From a virus: a DNA stretch of 28,681 nt. The DNA lies in the IMG/VR virus record IMGVR_UViG_3300008050_000213, positions 1-28,681 of that record; one strand, written 5' to 3'. Position 1 is the first letter of the stretch, and each line of letters starts with the position of its first letter. This document shows positions 16,897 through 24,871 of this stretch, one piece after another. Both the position numbers and the translations under genes were made by a program. The notes beneath the pieces were generated by a model. That model was not told the DNA's origin, did no database searches, and saw only the letters and a program-made list of their open reading frames with translations.

Positions 16897-18891
16897 CTAT
16901 TTAAGTAATTCAGTAATATCTACATCTACTTCGCAAGCACCGCCTCCGCAAGCCACCTCTCCAGATAAATCTGTGTTATCATCCATCTCGATTACTTTAG
17001 TTAAATCTACGCTATGAAGTGATTTATACATCTCATCGTAAACTTCCTTAGTACAATCTTCAAAAGGGGCTTGAATATAACTTCCACCATTGAACGGTAG
17101 AACTGCAATACCATTGAAAGTATCACGGTTAGCCCACATCCATTCACCTACTGAACCCCACTCGTTGATTCTGTATATGATATTACCTTCCTCATCCTTC
17201 TTAGGTTCGAAAACAACTTTACCATCAGTACCCTTAATAGGCTTTCCAGCGTCATCCTTAACGGAGACCATTTCAGCTTCCTTCTTGATTGATACTGTTA
17301 CCGATACGTTGTGAGTATTCTGACCATCGATATGACCTGTTCTCACCCACTCAGTATTGAATTTCTTAACCCTATCCAATAACTTCATTGGGGATTCAAA
17401 TCTAAGAATCGAACCTTCTGGTGCCTTTTGAGGTACGGAAATTACCGCTTGCTCGTTTGGTCTGAAGAATTCATCCTCAATCAACTCTGGGTGATAAATC
17501 TGCAAGTACGTGTAGATAGACTCGTTCTTACCCACTCTGATTCTACGAATGTAGTGCTCATTGTGCCAAGCATGAATACCTGATGACGTACCTAGAACCA
17601 ATGAACTGGTTCCCGATGGTTTAACTGTTGTAGTTCTAGCTGCTGGATTGATGTGAATCAAATTAGCTACTCTAGCATTCTCTTTAATCACTGCTTCACC
17701 AGCAGCAACTAGGTCATACTTAAGAACTTCACCTGAACCGATACCAGTCATTCCTACGCCCACTAGGGCATCTTTCTCTGTGGTGCGCTTCCAGATATCA
17801 CGTAAGTAATGAAAATCCGTGTAACCTGCTTGTAACGTACCTATAAAGGCTGCTACCTTAACTCTCGCTTCCAAATCCTTTTGGGATGTTAGGTTTGAGG
17901 CGTTAATCTCGTTCAAGTTACAGAATTGATTCGGGCGTAGCCCTATCTCACAACATGGGTTGGTTCCCCAATCCTTGTCATTTGAGAAGTAAACTCCAGG
18001 TTCACCAGCGTTACTTTCCTCTACTTTCTTCCATAGGTCGAAGAACTTATCCTCAGTGATTTTATGTCGTAACATAACTGCTGTGTTATTAGACCTACCT
18101 CTCTGTGGGTTAAGCTCATACCATTTACCGAACTTACATGTAAGCATTTCGTTATCATCCAATGAGAATAGCGAAATCAAGGCTGCTCTACGGATACCAC
18201 CTGCCAATACTGCATCAGCAATATAACATATGATATCATGAACCTCTAAGGTTGATAATTGGTCACCATCATTCTTTGTGTCAAGAATCTTCTTGATATT
18301 GTGAACACAGTCCTTTAATGGTTGCGGTCCTGGTGCTTTACCACCACTTGTTACCAATGCTGCACCTTTTTTTCGAATATCAGAGAAATCGAAGTCTGGT
18401 GTTGACATACCTTCAAAGTATGCTCTCATCAGTATTTTTATCGCATCAGCCCATCCTTCTATAGAATCTCCGATTAAGTATCGTCTTCTTCTATTAGCGT
18501 TAGGCTTTCTTATTTCTGGTAATTGTTCAACGTGATGACGTTGTACTGAGTAACCTACTCCTGTTCCACCTAATAGTAGGAACATAGTTTCACTGAATGC
18601 TTTCCAGTGGTCTATTGGTAGGTATGCGCAGTTATATATTCTGTTAGGGCTAATTTCGATTGGTTTGCCCCCGAACTGTAAGCTTCTCATTGAAGGTAAA
18701 ACTTTCTTATCGTAAACCATCTTGTAAGCTTCCTCTATCTCATCGTGAATGTGAGAATATTTGCGTTGGTGCATCTCTTTATTTCTTGTGACCAACTCTT
18801 CCCATGTCTCTCTACGTTTCAGGTGCGGTAAGTACTTGGCGTACTTCATATGCACTGTAATGTCGGACATGATACTACTTGATAAATCCAT
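16897..18891 (-). CDS. nrdJ: Class II adenosylcobalamin-dependent ribonucleotide reductase
   Basis: A 664-residue enzyme that reduces ribonucleotides to deoxyribonucleotides using adenosylcobalamin as radical source. It resembles the monomeric Lactobacillus leichmannii type (739 residues). Visible signatures: SMRSLQFGG, YNCAY with Cys88, LLLGGTGVGYSVQR, NPCCEIGL with Cys313 and Glu315, and FCNLNEIN with Cys324. Cys313, Glu315 and Cys324 keep the spacing of C408, E410 and C419 in the Lactobacillus enzyme, and Cys88 corresponds to C119. The C-terminal shuttle pair Cys648/Cys653 (ACGGGAC) has the spacing of C731/C736. All catalytic residues therefore appear intact. No small subunit or activase gene is adjacent, as expected for class II. 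It is the last gene before a terminator, 86 bases after the gp25-like gene. An internal ATG at residue 8 is an alternative start. Confidence 0.93.
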   Translation of the reverse strand: MDLSSSIMSDITVHMKYAKYLPHLKRRETWEELVTRNKEMHQRKYSHIHDEIEEAYKMVYDKKVLPSMRSLQFGGKPIEISPNRIYNCAYLPIDHWKAFSETMFLLLGGTGVGYSVQRHHVEQLPEIRKPNANRRRRYLIGDSIEGWADAIKILMRAYFEGMSTPDFDFSDIRKKGAALVTSGGKAPGPQPLKDCVHNIKKILDTKNDGDQLSTLEVHDIICYIADAVLAGGIRRAALISLFSLDDNEMLTCKFGKWYELNPQRGRSNNTAVMLRHKITEDKFFDLWKKVEESNAGEPGVYFSNDKDWGTNPCCEIGLRPNQFCNLNEINASNLTSQKDLEARVKVAAFIGTLQAGYTDFHYLRDIWKRTTEKDALVGVGMTGIGSGEVLKYDLVAAGEAVIKENARVANLIHINPAARTTTVKPSGTSSLVLGTSSGIHAWHNEHYIRRIRVGKNESIYTYLQIYHPELIEDEFFRPNEQAVISVPQKAPEGSILRFESPMKLLDRVKKFNTEWVRTGHIDGQNTHNVSVTVSIKKEAEMVSVKDDAGKPIKGTDGKVVFEPKKDEEGNIIYRINEWGSVGEWMWANRDTFNGIAVLPFNGGSYIQAPFEDCTKEVYDEMYKSLHSVDLTKVIEMDDNTDLSGEVACGGGACEVDVDITELLK

Positions 18892-18955
18892 ATTTTAATT
18901 TTTCTTTTATTAACTTTATAATGGACTTTGTGGAAACAACAAGACACAGCTATAT

Positions 18956-18963
18956 CAAAGATA
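18956..18963 (-). promoter_or_regulatory. Possible Bacteroidota-type -7 box upstream of RNR
   Basis: TATCTTTG on the minus strand fits TAnnTTTG and lies in the 86-base gap before the RNR gene, about 65 bases upstream of its ATG. No clear -33 element is present, so this may be chance in AT-rich sequence. Confidence 0.25.
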
Positions 18964-18977
18964 CGTGTGTTTTTTCT

Positions 18978-19364
18978 TTAGATGTTAATGACCACAAAGT
19001 CGGTTTCAACGAAGACATCTTCGGTGATACTGTAATCGATTCTTATAGTAGCTTTGTGCTCATTATTGGTGTCCCGATTGACCTCAACCTCGTTTATAGT
19101 TAGGTTGGGAATATATTTGGTTACGGTTTCTTGAATGTCTGATTTTATTTCTGATTGTAATTTCGAATCGTTAGGTTCAAAAATGAATTTCATTAAATCA
19201 GTACCAAAGTCTGGCATGTATAACCGTTGACCTCTCTGGGTCAGAATTAGGTGCATGAGGTCTGCTTTTACTGCTCTTGAATCTGTGTCGTTCAATTGTA
19301 AAAAGAAACCTTTATCACTGTCCTTAAACGGATAATCGATGTTTATATACTTGCCTGCTGCCAC
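18978..19364 (-). CDS. Baseplate wedge protein, gp25-like
   Basis: A 128-residue protein; T4 gp25 is 132. It belongs to the GPW/gp25 family, which forms part of the contractile-tail wedge core with gp6 and gp53 and triggers sheath assembly. Family features seen: a short N-terminal arm, DADLMHLILTQ-type helix (here KADLMHLILTQRGQRLYMPDFGTDL), then FIFEP and a C-terminal beta-alpha-beta region. The conserved 'L-L-T-x-x-G-x-R-x-x-x-P-x-F-G-T-x-L' block is the strongest evidence. The start is GTG; no in-frame ATG lies upstream and the family N-terminus begins here. It sits 38 bases after the helicase stop, inside the replication operon, which is an unusual place for a baseplate gene. Confidence 0.9.
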   Translation of the reverse strand: MAAGKYINIDYPFKDSDKGFFLQLNDTDSRAVKADLMHLILTQRGQRLYMPDFGTDLMKFIFEPNDSKLQSEIKSDIQETVTKYIPNLTINEVEVNRDTNNEHKATIRIDYSITEDVFVETDFVVINI

Positions 19365-19402
19365 TTTTTGAATGTCTTTAATATAAATAGGGTAGTCACT
19401 TA

Positions 19403-20914
19403 TTAAACTACCTCTGCTTCCTCGGTATTTGTCGTATCTTCCTCGCTATTTGTCGTATCATCCTCATTATCAGTCGAGTCATCAGCCGAATTATTTTCCT
19501 CTAATTCTTTCTTTCTTCTCTCTTCTTCTTCTCTCTTCTGACTAGCTATCTTCATAATGGCTTTTATCTTATCCTGTGTCTCGGATGCTTTTTCAACATT
19601 CTTCTCCATAAAACTCTGCCCAGAATTACTTTGTGTAACATCAATTTGGATTGTTGAGTTATCGAATGTAATGTCTTGGAAGATGATACCATCCTTACCG
19701 AAACGTGACTTAAGAATTGCCATCGTAGCGATAGCCGCTTCCTTTTGAATCAACGTCTTAGCAATAGAGACAATGAAGTGACCAATTTGACCTTTCTTGA
19801 TAGAACCACCCATTTGGTCAGCTTCTACCACATCGGCACCAATAGAACTTCTGTTACCTTGGACTGCTGTCCAACCCGCAACATCGAAATCACTTAGCAT
19901 GGTTTCATATTGACGCATAACGTTACCCTCACCTGCATATACATCCTTGAATTCCTTAGATGGTTGTACACAATCTATGTAATCCACCAATATGATATCT
20001 GGTCGGAAACCTTGTGATATCTTCTTCTTAATGTATTGGCGTATCTTAGGAATGGTAGTACCATCACTTGAGAACTTCTTAAGTATAAGTTTACCTTTAC
20101 CCTTACCTTGTTCTTCAATCTCCTTATCCAATCTATCTCGCCATTGTGGGTCTGATAATTCATTCAAAGGTATTGTAGTCCAACATGATAGGTGTTTACG
20201 CTTGATTACTTTTGGGTTATCTTCGAAGAAAATCTGAAGTACGTTATGACCATCAGCCATAGCCGCATTAGCCAATTTGGTAATCATTGTTGTCTTACCA
20301 ACGCCAAACGGAGCCAGTATAAGCCCTAACTCACCTCTAGCCAGTCCACCATCCATTAATTCGTCTAAACCCATTATACCAGTAGATATAGGCTTCCTGT
20401 AGTCTGCTGCGAGTACTTCTTCCAATCCCTCTAACACATTTGTGTCGTCTTCGGTAGTATCACCAGCTTCAAGCGCTCGTCTGATAAGGTCAGCACATTG
20501 GTCATAATCTTCTAGGTCACCCCTTTCGATGATACCTTGAATGTCTCTCACCGACCTTACAAGCTCCTGTTGTTTACAGAACTTGATAGCCGTTTCCTGA
20601 ACGAATGTGGCATCATTTTCATTAGCCGACACCACTCGGTCAACCTGTGACATGATTAACTTTAAGGAAACCTCATTGTCAATCTTACTTCTGATACGCA
20701 TCTTAAGACTTTCCACATCGGGGATAGCCTCGTATTGCTCGTGAGCATTCTTAATTGTAACTGCAATCAATCGTAAGTGTTCATCCGTGAAGTACTGAGG
20801 ACTTATTATGTCCACAATCCTTTCGGTAAATTTACGGTCTTCTAAAAATTGTTTAAGTAATCGTTCTTGAAATTCTAGTCCTAGGAAATTGAATCCGTTT
20901 TGTAGTTTTGCCAT
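19403..20914 (-). CDS. Replicative DNA helicase, DnaB/T4 gp41-like
   Basis: A 503-residue RecA-fold hexameric helicase that unwinds DNA at the phage fork. Residues 1-150 form a helical N-terminal domain. The ATPase core starts near STGIMGLDELMDGGLARGEL, with Walker A APFGVGKTT (residues 201-209) and Walker B IILVDYID (307-313), then a QGNRSS segment that fits the H3/Q-loop region. After residue 445 there is a charged helix (REEEERRKKE) and a tail of Asp, Glu, Thr, Ser and Asn ending EEAEVV. The tail contains tandem heptads encoded by 21-bp DNA repeats. The gene follows an unrecognised gene by 33 bases with a CAA-rich leader, and precedes the gp25-like gene. T4 gp41 is about 475 residues, so the acidic tail is the extra part. 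No primase domain is fused. Confidence 0.92.
   Translation of the reverse strand: MAKLQNGFNFLGLEFQERLLKQFLEDRKFTERIVDIISPQYFTDEHLRLIAVTIKNAHEQYEAIPDVESLKMRIRSKIDNEVSLKLIMSQVDRVVSANENDATFVQETAIKFCKQQELVRSVRDIQGIIERGDLEDYDQCADLIRRALEAGDTTEDDTNVLEGLEEVLAADYRKPISTGIMGLDELMDGGLARGELGLILAPFGVGKTTMITKLANAAMADGHNVLQIFFEDNPKVIKRKHLSCWTTIPLNELSDPQWRDRLDKEIEEQGKGKGKLILKKFSSDGTTIPKIRQYIKKKISQGFRPDIILVDYIDCVQPSKEFKDVYAGEGNVMRQYETMLSDFDVAGWTAVQGNRSSIGADVVEADQMGGSIKKGQIGHFIVSIAKTLIQKEAAIATMAILKSRFGKDGIIFQDITFDNSTIQIDVTQSNSGQSFMEKNVEKASETQDKIKAIMKIASQKREEEERRKKELEENNSADDSTDNEDDTTNSEEDTTNTEEAEVV
19418..19480 (-). repeat. Tandem 21-bp repeats encoding acidic heptads in helicase tail
   Basis: Units at 19418-19438 and 19439-19459 differ at one base of 21; a third, more diverged unit occupies 19460-19480 with about 14 of 21 matches. 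They encode the heptads DTTNTEE, DTTNSEE and DSTDNED. The near-identity of two units suggests recent slippage or duplication. Confidence 0.8.
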
Positions 20915-20947
20915 TTATTGTTGTTTTGTTTAGTAGCCATTATTTTT

Positions 20948-21424
20948 TTATCTAGAGAATGAATGTCTCACCTCTCTTAATATCTGAGGTATCAACCCTC
21001 GAATATCTATGTTGTATCGAACCTTTGGTGGGAAATAGTTCCCACTGAAAGCGGTCTTTGCGACAAGGTTACCATCGAACTTCAATTCAAAGCCTATGAT
21101 ATCCTCATTTTCGAATACATTTCTCCTATCAATCATCTCAGGGGTTTGCTTTTCGTAATACCTATGATTCTCCCATAGATAATCATTTGAAAGTTCTTTC
21201 AGATGATTTGGTATTAGACCTGAACGACCTACCGAATCGATATTCATTCCAGCCAGTCTATTCATCAATGGTCTAATCTGACTTACGTGCATATTAGCCT
21301 TTTTGAAATAGTTGATTGCGAATTCTCGTTGACAAATAAGATTATCGTTAATCGTCAGATTAAACTCAAACCTATTATCATCATCATTCCTTTCATTAGT
21401 TCTGTTGTTTGTTGTTGCTTCCAT
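20948..21424 (-). CDS. Unrecognised protein in the replication operon
   Basis: A 158-residue protein. I see no known motif. The N-terminal 20 residues are rich in Asn, Thr, Arg and Asp and look disordered. The middle has a helix-like basic region (CQREFAINYFKKANMHVSQI) and the C-terminus another basic helix (GLIPQILREVRHSFSR), which could suit nucleic-acid or protein contacts. Its ATG overlaps the exonuclease stop by one base (TAATG), so it is probably translated together with the exonuclease. It precedes the helicase gene, the position of a replication accessory factor such as a helicase loader, but nothing in the sequence proves this. Confidence 0.78.
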   Translation of the reverse strand: MEATTNNRTNERNDDDNRFEFNLTINDNLICQREFAINYFKKANMHVSQIRPLMNRLAGMNIDSVGRSGLIPNHLKELSNDYLWENHRYYEKQTPEMIDRRNVFENEDIIGFELKFDGNLVAKTAFSGNYFPPKVRYNIDIRGLIPQILREVRHSFSR

Positions 21425-22482
21425 TATGTTACTTCTTTACTCATTCTCCTTTCCCTATCTTTTAATTTTTTGAAGGGTAGGAAATAATCTGTCATACGAT
21501 ACTCAAGAATCATATCGTCAACTCCGTCTCGTTCGAGCATACTGTAAACCTCTTTAAGGTTACGGTCTGTACTCAGTGGTGTACTGATAACATCGTTGTA
21601 ATGTTCAATACTGGCATTGGTCATCATTGGAGTTGATAAATCAACCAATACACTATTAATTTCATAAAGTCTGTCACCTTGAAGACCAACCGTGTTACAT
21701 TCAAGTAAATTAGTTAGCGCAATCAGTGGTTTCTTCTTATTAGCTTTCCTCTCGGTTTGTATTCTCATCGCCTCTCTCAGAATTTCCAGTAGGTCCGTTT
21801 TCCTTTCAGCTATAAATGGAAAATGCTCTAATAACTTTTTCTCCTTCACACCCTTAATACCTTTGATAGTATCTGAGACATCACCCTCAATCGTCTTAAC
21901 CAACACCATGTTGCTGATATGGTGGTCGAAGTGGTCATTGTAATTCTTAGGTGTTAGATAAACCCTTTTATCCAATAACCATATCTTAACATCGTCACTT
22001 ACTAACTGGCAAAGGTCTCTGTCACTGGTACAGATTGTAATATCCTCATTCTTCTTCTTACTGTTAGTGTAATACGCTATATAATCATCTGCCTCTACTA
22101 CTGTATCCTCTATTTGGCGAATAGATAAGTGATAGAGATATTGCTTAACTATGAATTGTTGAAGCTTCTCATTTACATCGTCAGGCTCCGTTCCGTTAAT
22201 GTAATCCTTACCTCTATCACCCTTGTAATCTTTGTATATCTCCCACCTTAGTTTACCACTGAATCTACCATCCCAAAAGACATAGACGTTATGAAATACG
22301 TCCTTCTTAAGTAACATTCTGAGTACGGTAATGAATTGGTAGATGCCACCTACATGGTCACCATTCTCATTATAAGCATCGTGACTACCATGGTACCCTC
22401 GTTTAAACAAGGCGTTACCATCAACTAGTAATGTGTTAATTCTATCTATTCTTACACCAGTTCTTGGTGGTAGCTTGGGCAT
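21424..22482 (-). CDS. 5'-3' exonuclease / RNase H of the FEN (T4 rnh) type
   Basis: A 352-residue protein of the PIN/FEN superfamily that removes RNA primers and 5' flaps during lagging-strand synthesis (T4 RNase H is 305 residues). Metal-binding acidic residues appear in family order: LLVDGNALF (Asp21), YVFWDG (Asp71) followed by the basic RWEIYKDYKGDR, VVEADDYIAYY (Glu130, Asp132, Asp133), CTSDRDL (Asp154, Asp156), and EGDVSDTIKGIKGVKEKK (Asp201, Asp204 and the helix-3-turn-helix DNA-binding loop). It lies 32 bases after uvsX and overlaps the next gene by one base. A short inverted repeat (CTCATA-AGAA-TATGAG) ends directly at the start codon. The extended C-terminal 100 residues have no clear motif. 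Confidence 0.9.
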   Translation of the reverse strand: MPKLPPRTGVRIDRINTLLVDGNALFKRGYHGSHDAYNENGDHVGGIYQFITVLRMLLKKDVFHNVYVFWDGRFSGKLRWEIYKDYKGDRGKDYINGTEPDDVNEKLQQFIVKQYLYHLSIRQIEDTVVEADDYIAYYTNSKKKNEDITICTSDRDLCQLVSDDVKIWLLDKRVYLTPKNYNDHFDHHISNMVLVKTIEGDVSDTIKGIKGVKEKKLLEHFPFIAERKTDLLEILREAMRIQTERKANKKKPLIALTNLLECNTVGLQGDRLYEINSVLVDLSTPMMTNASIEHYNDVISTPLSTDRNLKEVYSMLERDGVDDMILEYRMTDYFLPFKKLKDRERRMSKEVT

Positions 22483-22498
22483 CTCATATTCTTATGAG
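22483..22498 (-). promoter_or_regulatory. Small inverted repeat abutting exonuclease start codon
   Basis: A 6-bp perfect stem CTCATA/TATGAG with a 4-base loop ends exactly one base before the exonuclease ATG at 22482. In mRNA it could hide the start region. The stem is short and AT-rich, so functional importance is uncertain. Confidence 0.3.
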
Positions 22499-22514
22499 GG
22501 TTAATAACAATTGT

Positions 22515-23663
22515 TTAAGCGTCTTCACGCAATGATTTGAATGTATCCAATGCATCTACTGGGTCGTACCCATCTGTTGGGTCTTCCGTGATAATTTCCA
22601 TTTCAACATCACTATCGTGGGTGTGACCCATCAACTCCAAGAAGTATTTCTTGTTGTTCTTTTGATATTCAGGTAAATCGTCTGGATGAACAAAACCGTG
22701 AGGTGTTGAACAAAGTTCACCTTTGGTTGTAACCGCATTGATTTGGTTCTTGATAACCTCTACTGGTGCTTGCACCGCAAAGTTGTGAACCGTACTTCCC
22801 ACTTTGAAGTTCTTTCGTCTAGCACTTGCTGTGGTCTTACCACCCATGTGTACGATAAATCTATTGTAGAATCTCCAAGCCTCACCACCTGATTGTTTAA
22901 CGGTTGGTGCACCTATAGCGTTAGGTGATAACCAAATCTTGTTCACTGATACCAAACTCATACTGTGAGGGTAATCGTGCTTCTTAGTTCTAGTTAATTT
23001 CTTGAAGAACGATTGGAACGCACGTTTCATAATACCAGCATTCCATTGGTTGTTGCTTGTATGAGAAATAACTGATTGGAAACAATCCAATGAGCCTACT
23101 GAATCCCAAACAAATAGTATGCTTCGGTCTAATTCACCACTCAATTGCTTATCCGCAAAGTGGTTGAACACTCTTGCAACATCTTCGATTACTGCTTCAA
23201 ATCGTGTCGGCTTAGTTGTTTCTTTACCAGTCTTATAATCATAGTTCTGGTACATATCTAAAAGGTCGTCATCTTGGAAGAATAAGAAATCTCCTGTAAT
23301 ATCAGGTTCACCTGTTTCAGGGTTAACGGATTCTTCGAATTGGAAACCAATGCTCTTGGCGTATTCCCAACTCCAATTACCTTCTGTATCAATAATGATA
23401 GGTAAGTGACCTATCTTCTGTGCCGCAGCAATCGCCTCATAAATACCAGTTGATTTACCAGTATCACTAAAACCAATGAATTGTGAACCACAGAACATTG
23501 GAATGCCTGGAACTCCTGTAGCTTTTGCGTAGCCATCTGAGAATTTATACCATGTATTTTCCTTATGTTTTTGTGATTTTGCACTAATTCCGTTTTCCTT
23601 CTTAAAGGTGTGGATATCATACGTTTTATTAGCCGTATTCTTCTTACTTGGTCGTTTTGCCAT
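22515..23663 (-). CDS. uvsX: UvsX/RecA-like recombinase
   Basis: 382 residues from the chosen start (T4 UvsX is about 390). It forms ATP-dependent filaments on ssDNA and promotes strand exchange for recombination-dependent replication and repair. Seen: Walker A GFSDTGKST (residues 64-72), catalytic-type DTEG (92-95), Walker B ILFVWDSVGS (182-191), and the IKNQINAVTTKG-type region near the C-terminus, followed by an acidic tail (MEIITEDPTDGYDP). The frame is open to an ATG at 23726, but that start lies inside the gp32 terminator hairpin and adds a hydrophobic, non-family extension (MASCHFFFTLTII). The ATG at 23663 gives MAKRPSKKNT and a CAA-rich leader. The gene heads the replication operon; no clear promoter is visible in the 40 bases after the terminator. 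Confidence 0.93.
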   Translation of the reverse strand: MAKRPSKKNTANKTYDIHTFKKENGISAKSQKHKENTWYKFSDGYAKATGVPGIPMFCGSQFIGFSDTGKSTGIYEAIAAAQKIGHLPIIIDTEGNWSWEYAKSIGFQFEESVNPETGEPDITGDFLFFQDDDLLDMYQNYDYKTGKETTKPTRFEAVIEDVARVFNHFADKQLSGELDRSILFVWDSVGSLDCFQSVISHTSNNQWNAGIMKRAFQSFFKKLTRTKKHDYPHSMSLVSVNKIWLSPNAIGAPTVKQSGGEAWRFYNRFIVHMGGKTTASARRKNFKVGSTVHNFAVQAPVEVIKNQINAVTTKGELCSTPHGFVHPDDLPEYQKNNKKYFLELMGHTHDSDVEMEIITEDPTDGYDPVDALDTFKSLREDA

Positions 23664-23702
23664 TGTGAAACTTGTTTGTTGTTGTGTTATTATTGTTAGG
23701 GT

Positions 23703-23732
23703 AAAAAAGAAGTGGCACGAAGCCACTTCTTT
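23703..23732 (-). terminator. Rho-independent terminator after gp32-like gene
   Basis: On the minus strand there is an 11-bp stem built on AGAAGTGGC / GCCACTTCT with loop TTCGT, followed by six Ts. It begins about 20 bases after the gp32-like stop and lies between it and uvsX. Confidence 0.88.
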
Positions 23733-23751
23733 CTATCCTTGTTGTTGTTAC

Positions 23752-24714
23752 TTAGAAAGGCATGTCATCATCCACTTCCTCGGTAACTGTTGTTGTGGTT
23801 GCAGGTGCTGTCGCTGTTGCCACTTCCGCTACTGCTTCAGTTTTTACAGGTGCTGCTTCTGCAACTGGGGTTTCGGCTACTAAACCTGAGTCAGTGTTTC
23901 CTACACTTAACTCATTATCTAAACTTTCATTGTTGGTTGTTGTTGGTACACCATCTGCTTCCAGAGTAGCTTTATCAACCCAACAGTCCTTAACCTTATC
24001 GTAAGCTGGCGTACCACCTTCGATTATGATTTCCAAGAACTTGTAGTCTTTGATTGCATAAACGTCCTTCCACGTTCTCTTGTCACCCAACCACTCTGCT
24101 TGTAGAGCAGCGTCAGTTGACAACACAGATTTCTCTGGTGCTGGTAGGATAGTTTGCACGATAGGTGTCTTGTTGGAATTTCTAGCGATATCAATCACTA
24201 AATCTTGACCATGCTTTGCGGTAGCATCAGACATATCACCTTTCATAACTTTCATCAAATTGACGATTTTATCAAGGGTTCCTTGCTTTTGCCAGTTGTC
24301 TCGGAATCTCCAAAACTTGATACCGTGAGCTTCATTCTCTCTATCGATTACTTTACACACATAATACTTACGTGCTCGGAACTTTTTCGCTGTTTCCTTA
24401 GCGTCTTCTGTACCATCGGCAAGTAAACCTGCTCTGGTATCACAAAATGGACACGGCTCATCATTCTCATGCTTCAAGCATGCATACGTTTTCCAATCGC
24501 CATTGGCAATCTGATAGTTATGCGCCATTAGCTCAGTGAACGGTGTTTCACCTTCCACATCAGACGGTACTATTCGAATGGTTCTTGTTGCTGTGTCAAT
24601 ACCTTTTTGTAGGTACGTTGAGAAGTAGTTGTTTAAGTCATACTTCTTTGCTCCTGAATCAGAGCTACTAGTAGATTTCTCATACTGGTTTAAAATTGCA
24701 TCTAAATTACTCAT
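23752..24714 (-). CDS. Single-stranded DNA binding protein, T4 gp32-like
   Basis: A 320-residue protein (T4 gp32 is 301). It coats ssDNA at the fork and organises recombination and replication proteins. The zinc site is clear: His65, Cys79, Cys88 and Cys91 (MAHNY, YACLKHENDEPCPFC), closely matching T4 His64, Cys77, Cys87 and Cys90. The OB-fold core follows. The N-terminus (MSNLDAILNQYEK) provides the cooperative self-association segment. After residue 255 comes a low-complexity Ala/Val/Thr/Glu linker, and the protein ends VDDDMPF. That tip is almost the bacterial SSB tail (DDDIPF), not the T4 gp32 end. It is flanked by its own promoter and terminator, implying independent control. Confidence 0.94.
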   Translation of the reverse strand: MSNLDAILNQYEKSTSSSDSGAKKYDLNNYFSTYLQKGIDTATRTIRIVPSDVEGETPFTELMAHNYQIANGDWKTYACLKHENDEPCPFCDTRAGLLADGTEDAKETAKKFRARKYYVCKVIDRENEAHGIKFWRFRDNWQKQGTLDKIVNLMKVMKGDMSDATAKHGQDLVIDIARNSNKTPIVQTILPAPEKSVLSTDAALQAEWLGDKRTWKDVYAIKDYKFLEIIIEGGTPAYDKVKDCWVDKATLEADGVPTTTNNESLDNELSVGNTDSGLVAETPVAEAAPVKTEAVAEVATATAPATTTTVTEEVDDDMPF

Positions 24715-24774
24715 ACTTTGTTGTTTTTGTTGTTTTTGTTAATTTTACTTTGTTAGTTACTTTGTTCGAACATA

Positions 24775-24785
24775 TATAAATATCA
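24775..24785 (-). promoter_or_regulatory. Partial copy of the TATAAATATCA intergenic motif in gp32 leader
   Basis: The 11-base core TATAAATATCA (plus strand) is shared with the two longer copies at 16792-16806 and 25954-25968. Here it lies about 60 bases before the gp32-like ATG, inside the leader. Confidence 0.4.
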
Positions 24786-24839
24786 TTCTACACCCCAAAA
24801 AGACCAAAAGATAGCTACTTTTTTACTCTTATTTTCGTT

Positions 24840-24871
24840 GTTAAAATCAACCCATGTCCGAATGTTTTAAC
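24840..24871 (-). promoter_or_regulatory. Possible 5'-terminal hairpin in gp32 mRNA leader
   Basis: The arms GTTAAAA and TTTTAAC form a 7-bp stem around an 18-base loop, and would lie within the first few bases of a transcript from the promoter at 24877-24907. T4 gene 32 mRNA carries a 5' leader structure used in autoregulation, so a regulatory role is conceivable. The stem is AT-rich and weak. Confidence 0.35.

Noticed and set aside
23664-23726. Upstream ATG extending UvsX by 21 residues
   Set aside because: The extension overlaps the gp32 terminator hairpin, encodes a hydrophobic non-family sequence and would lack a leader; the ATG at 23663 fits better.
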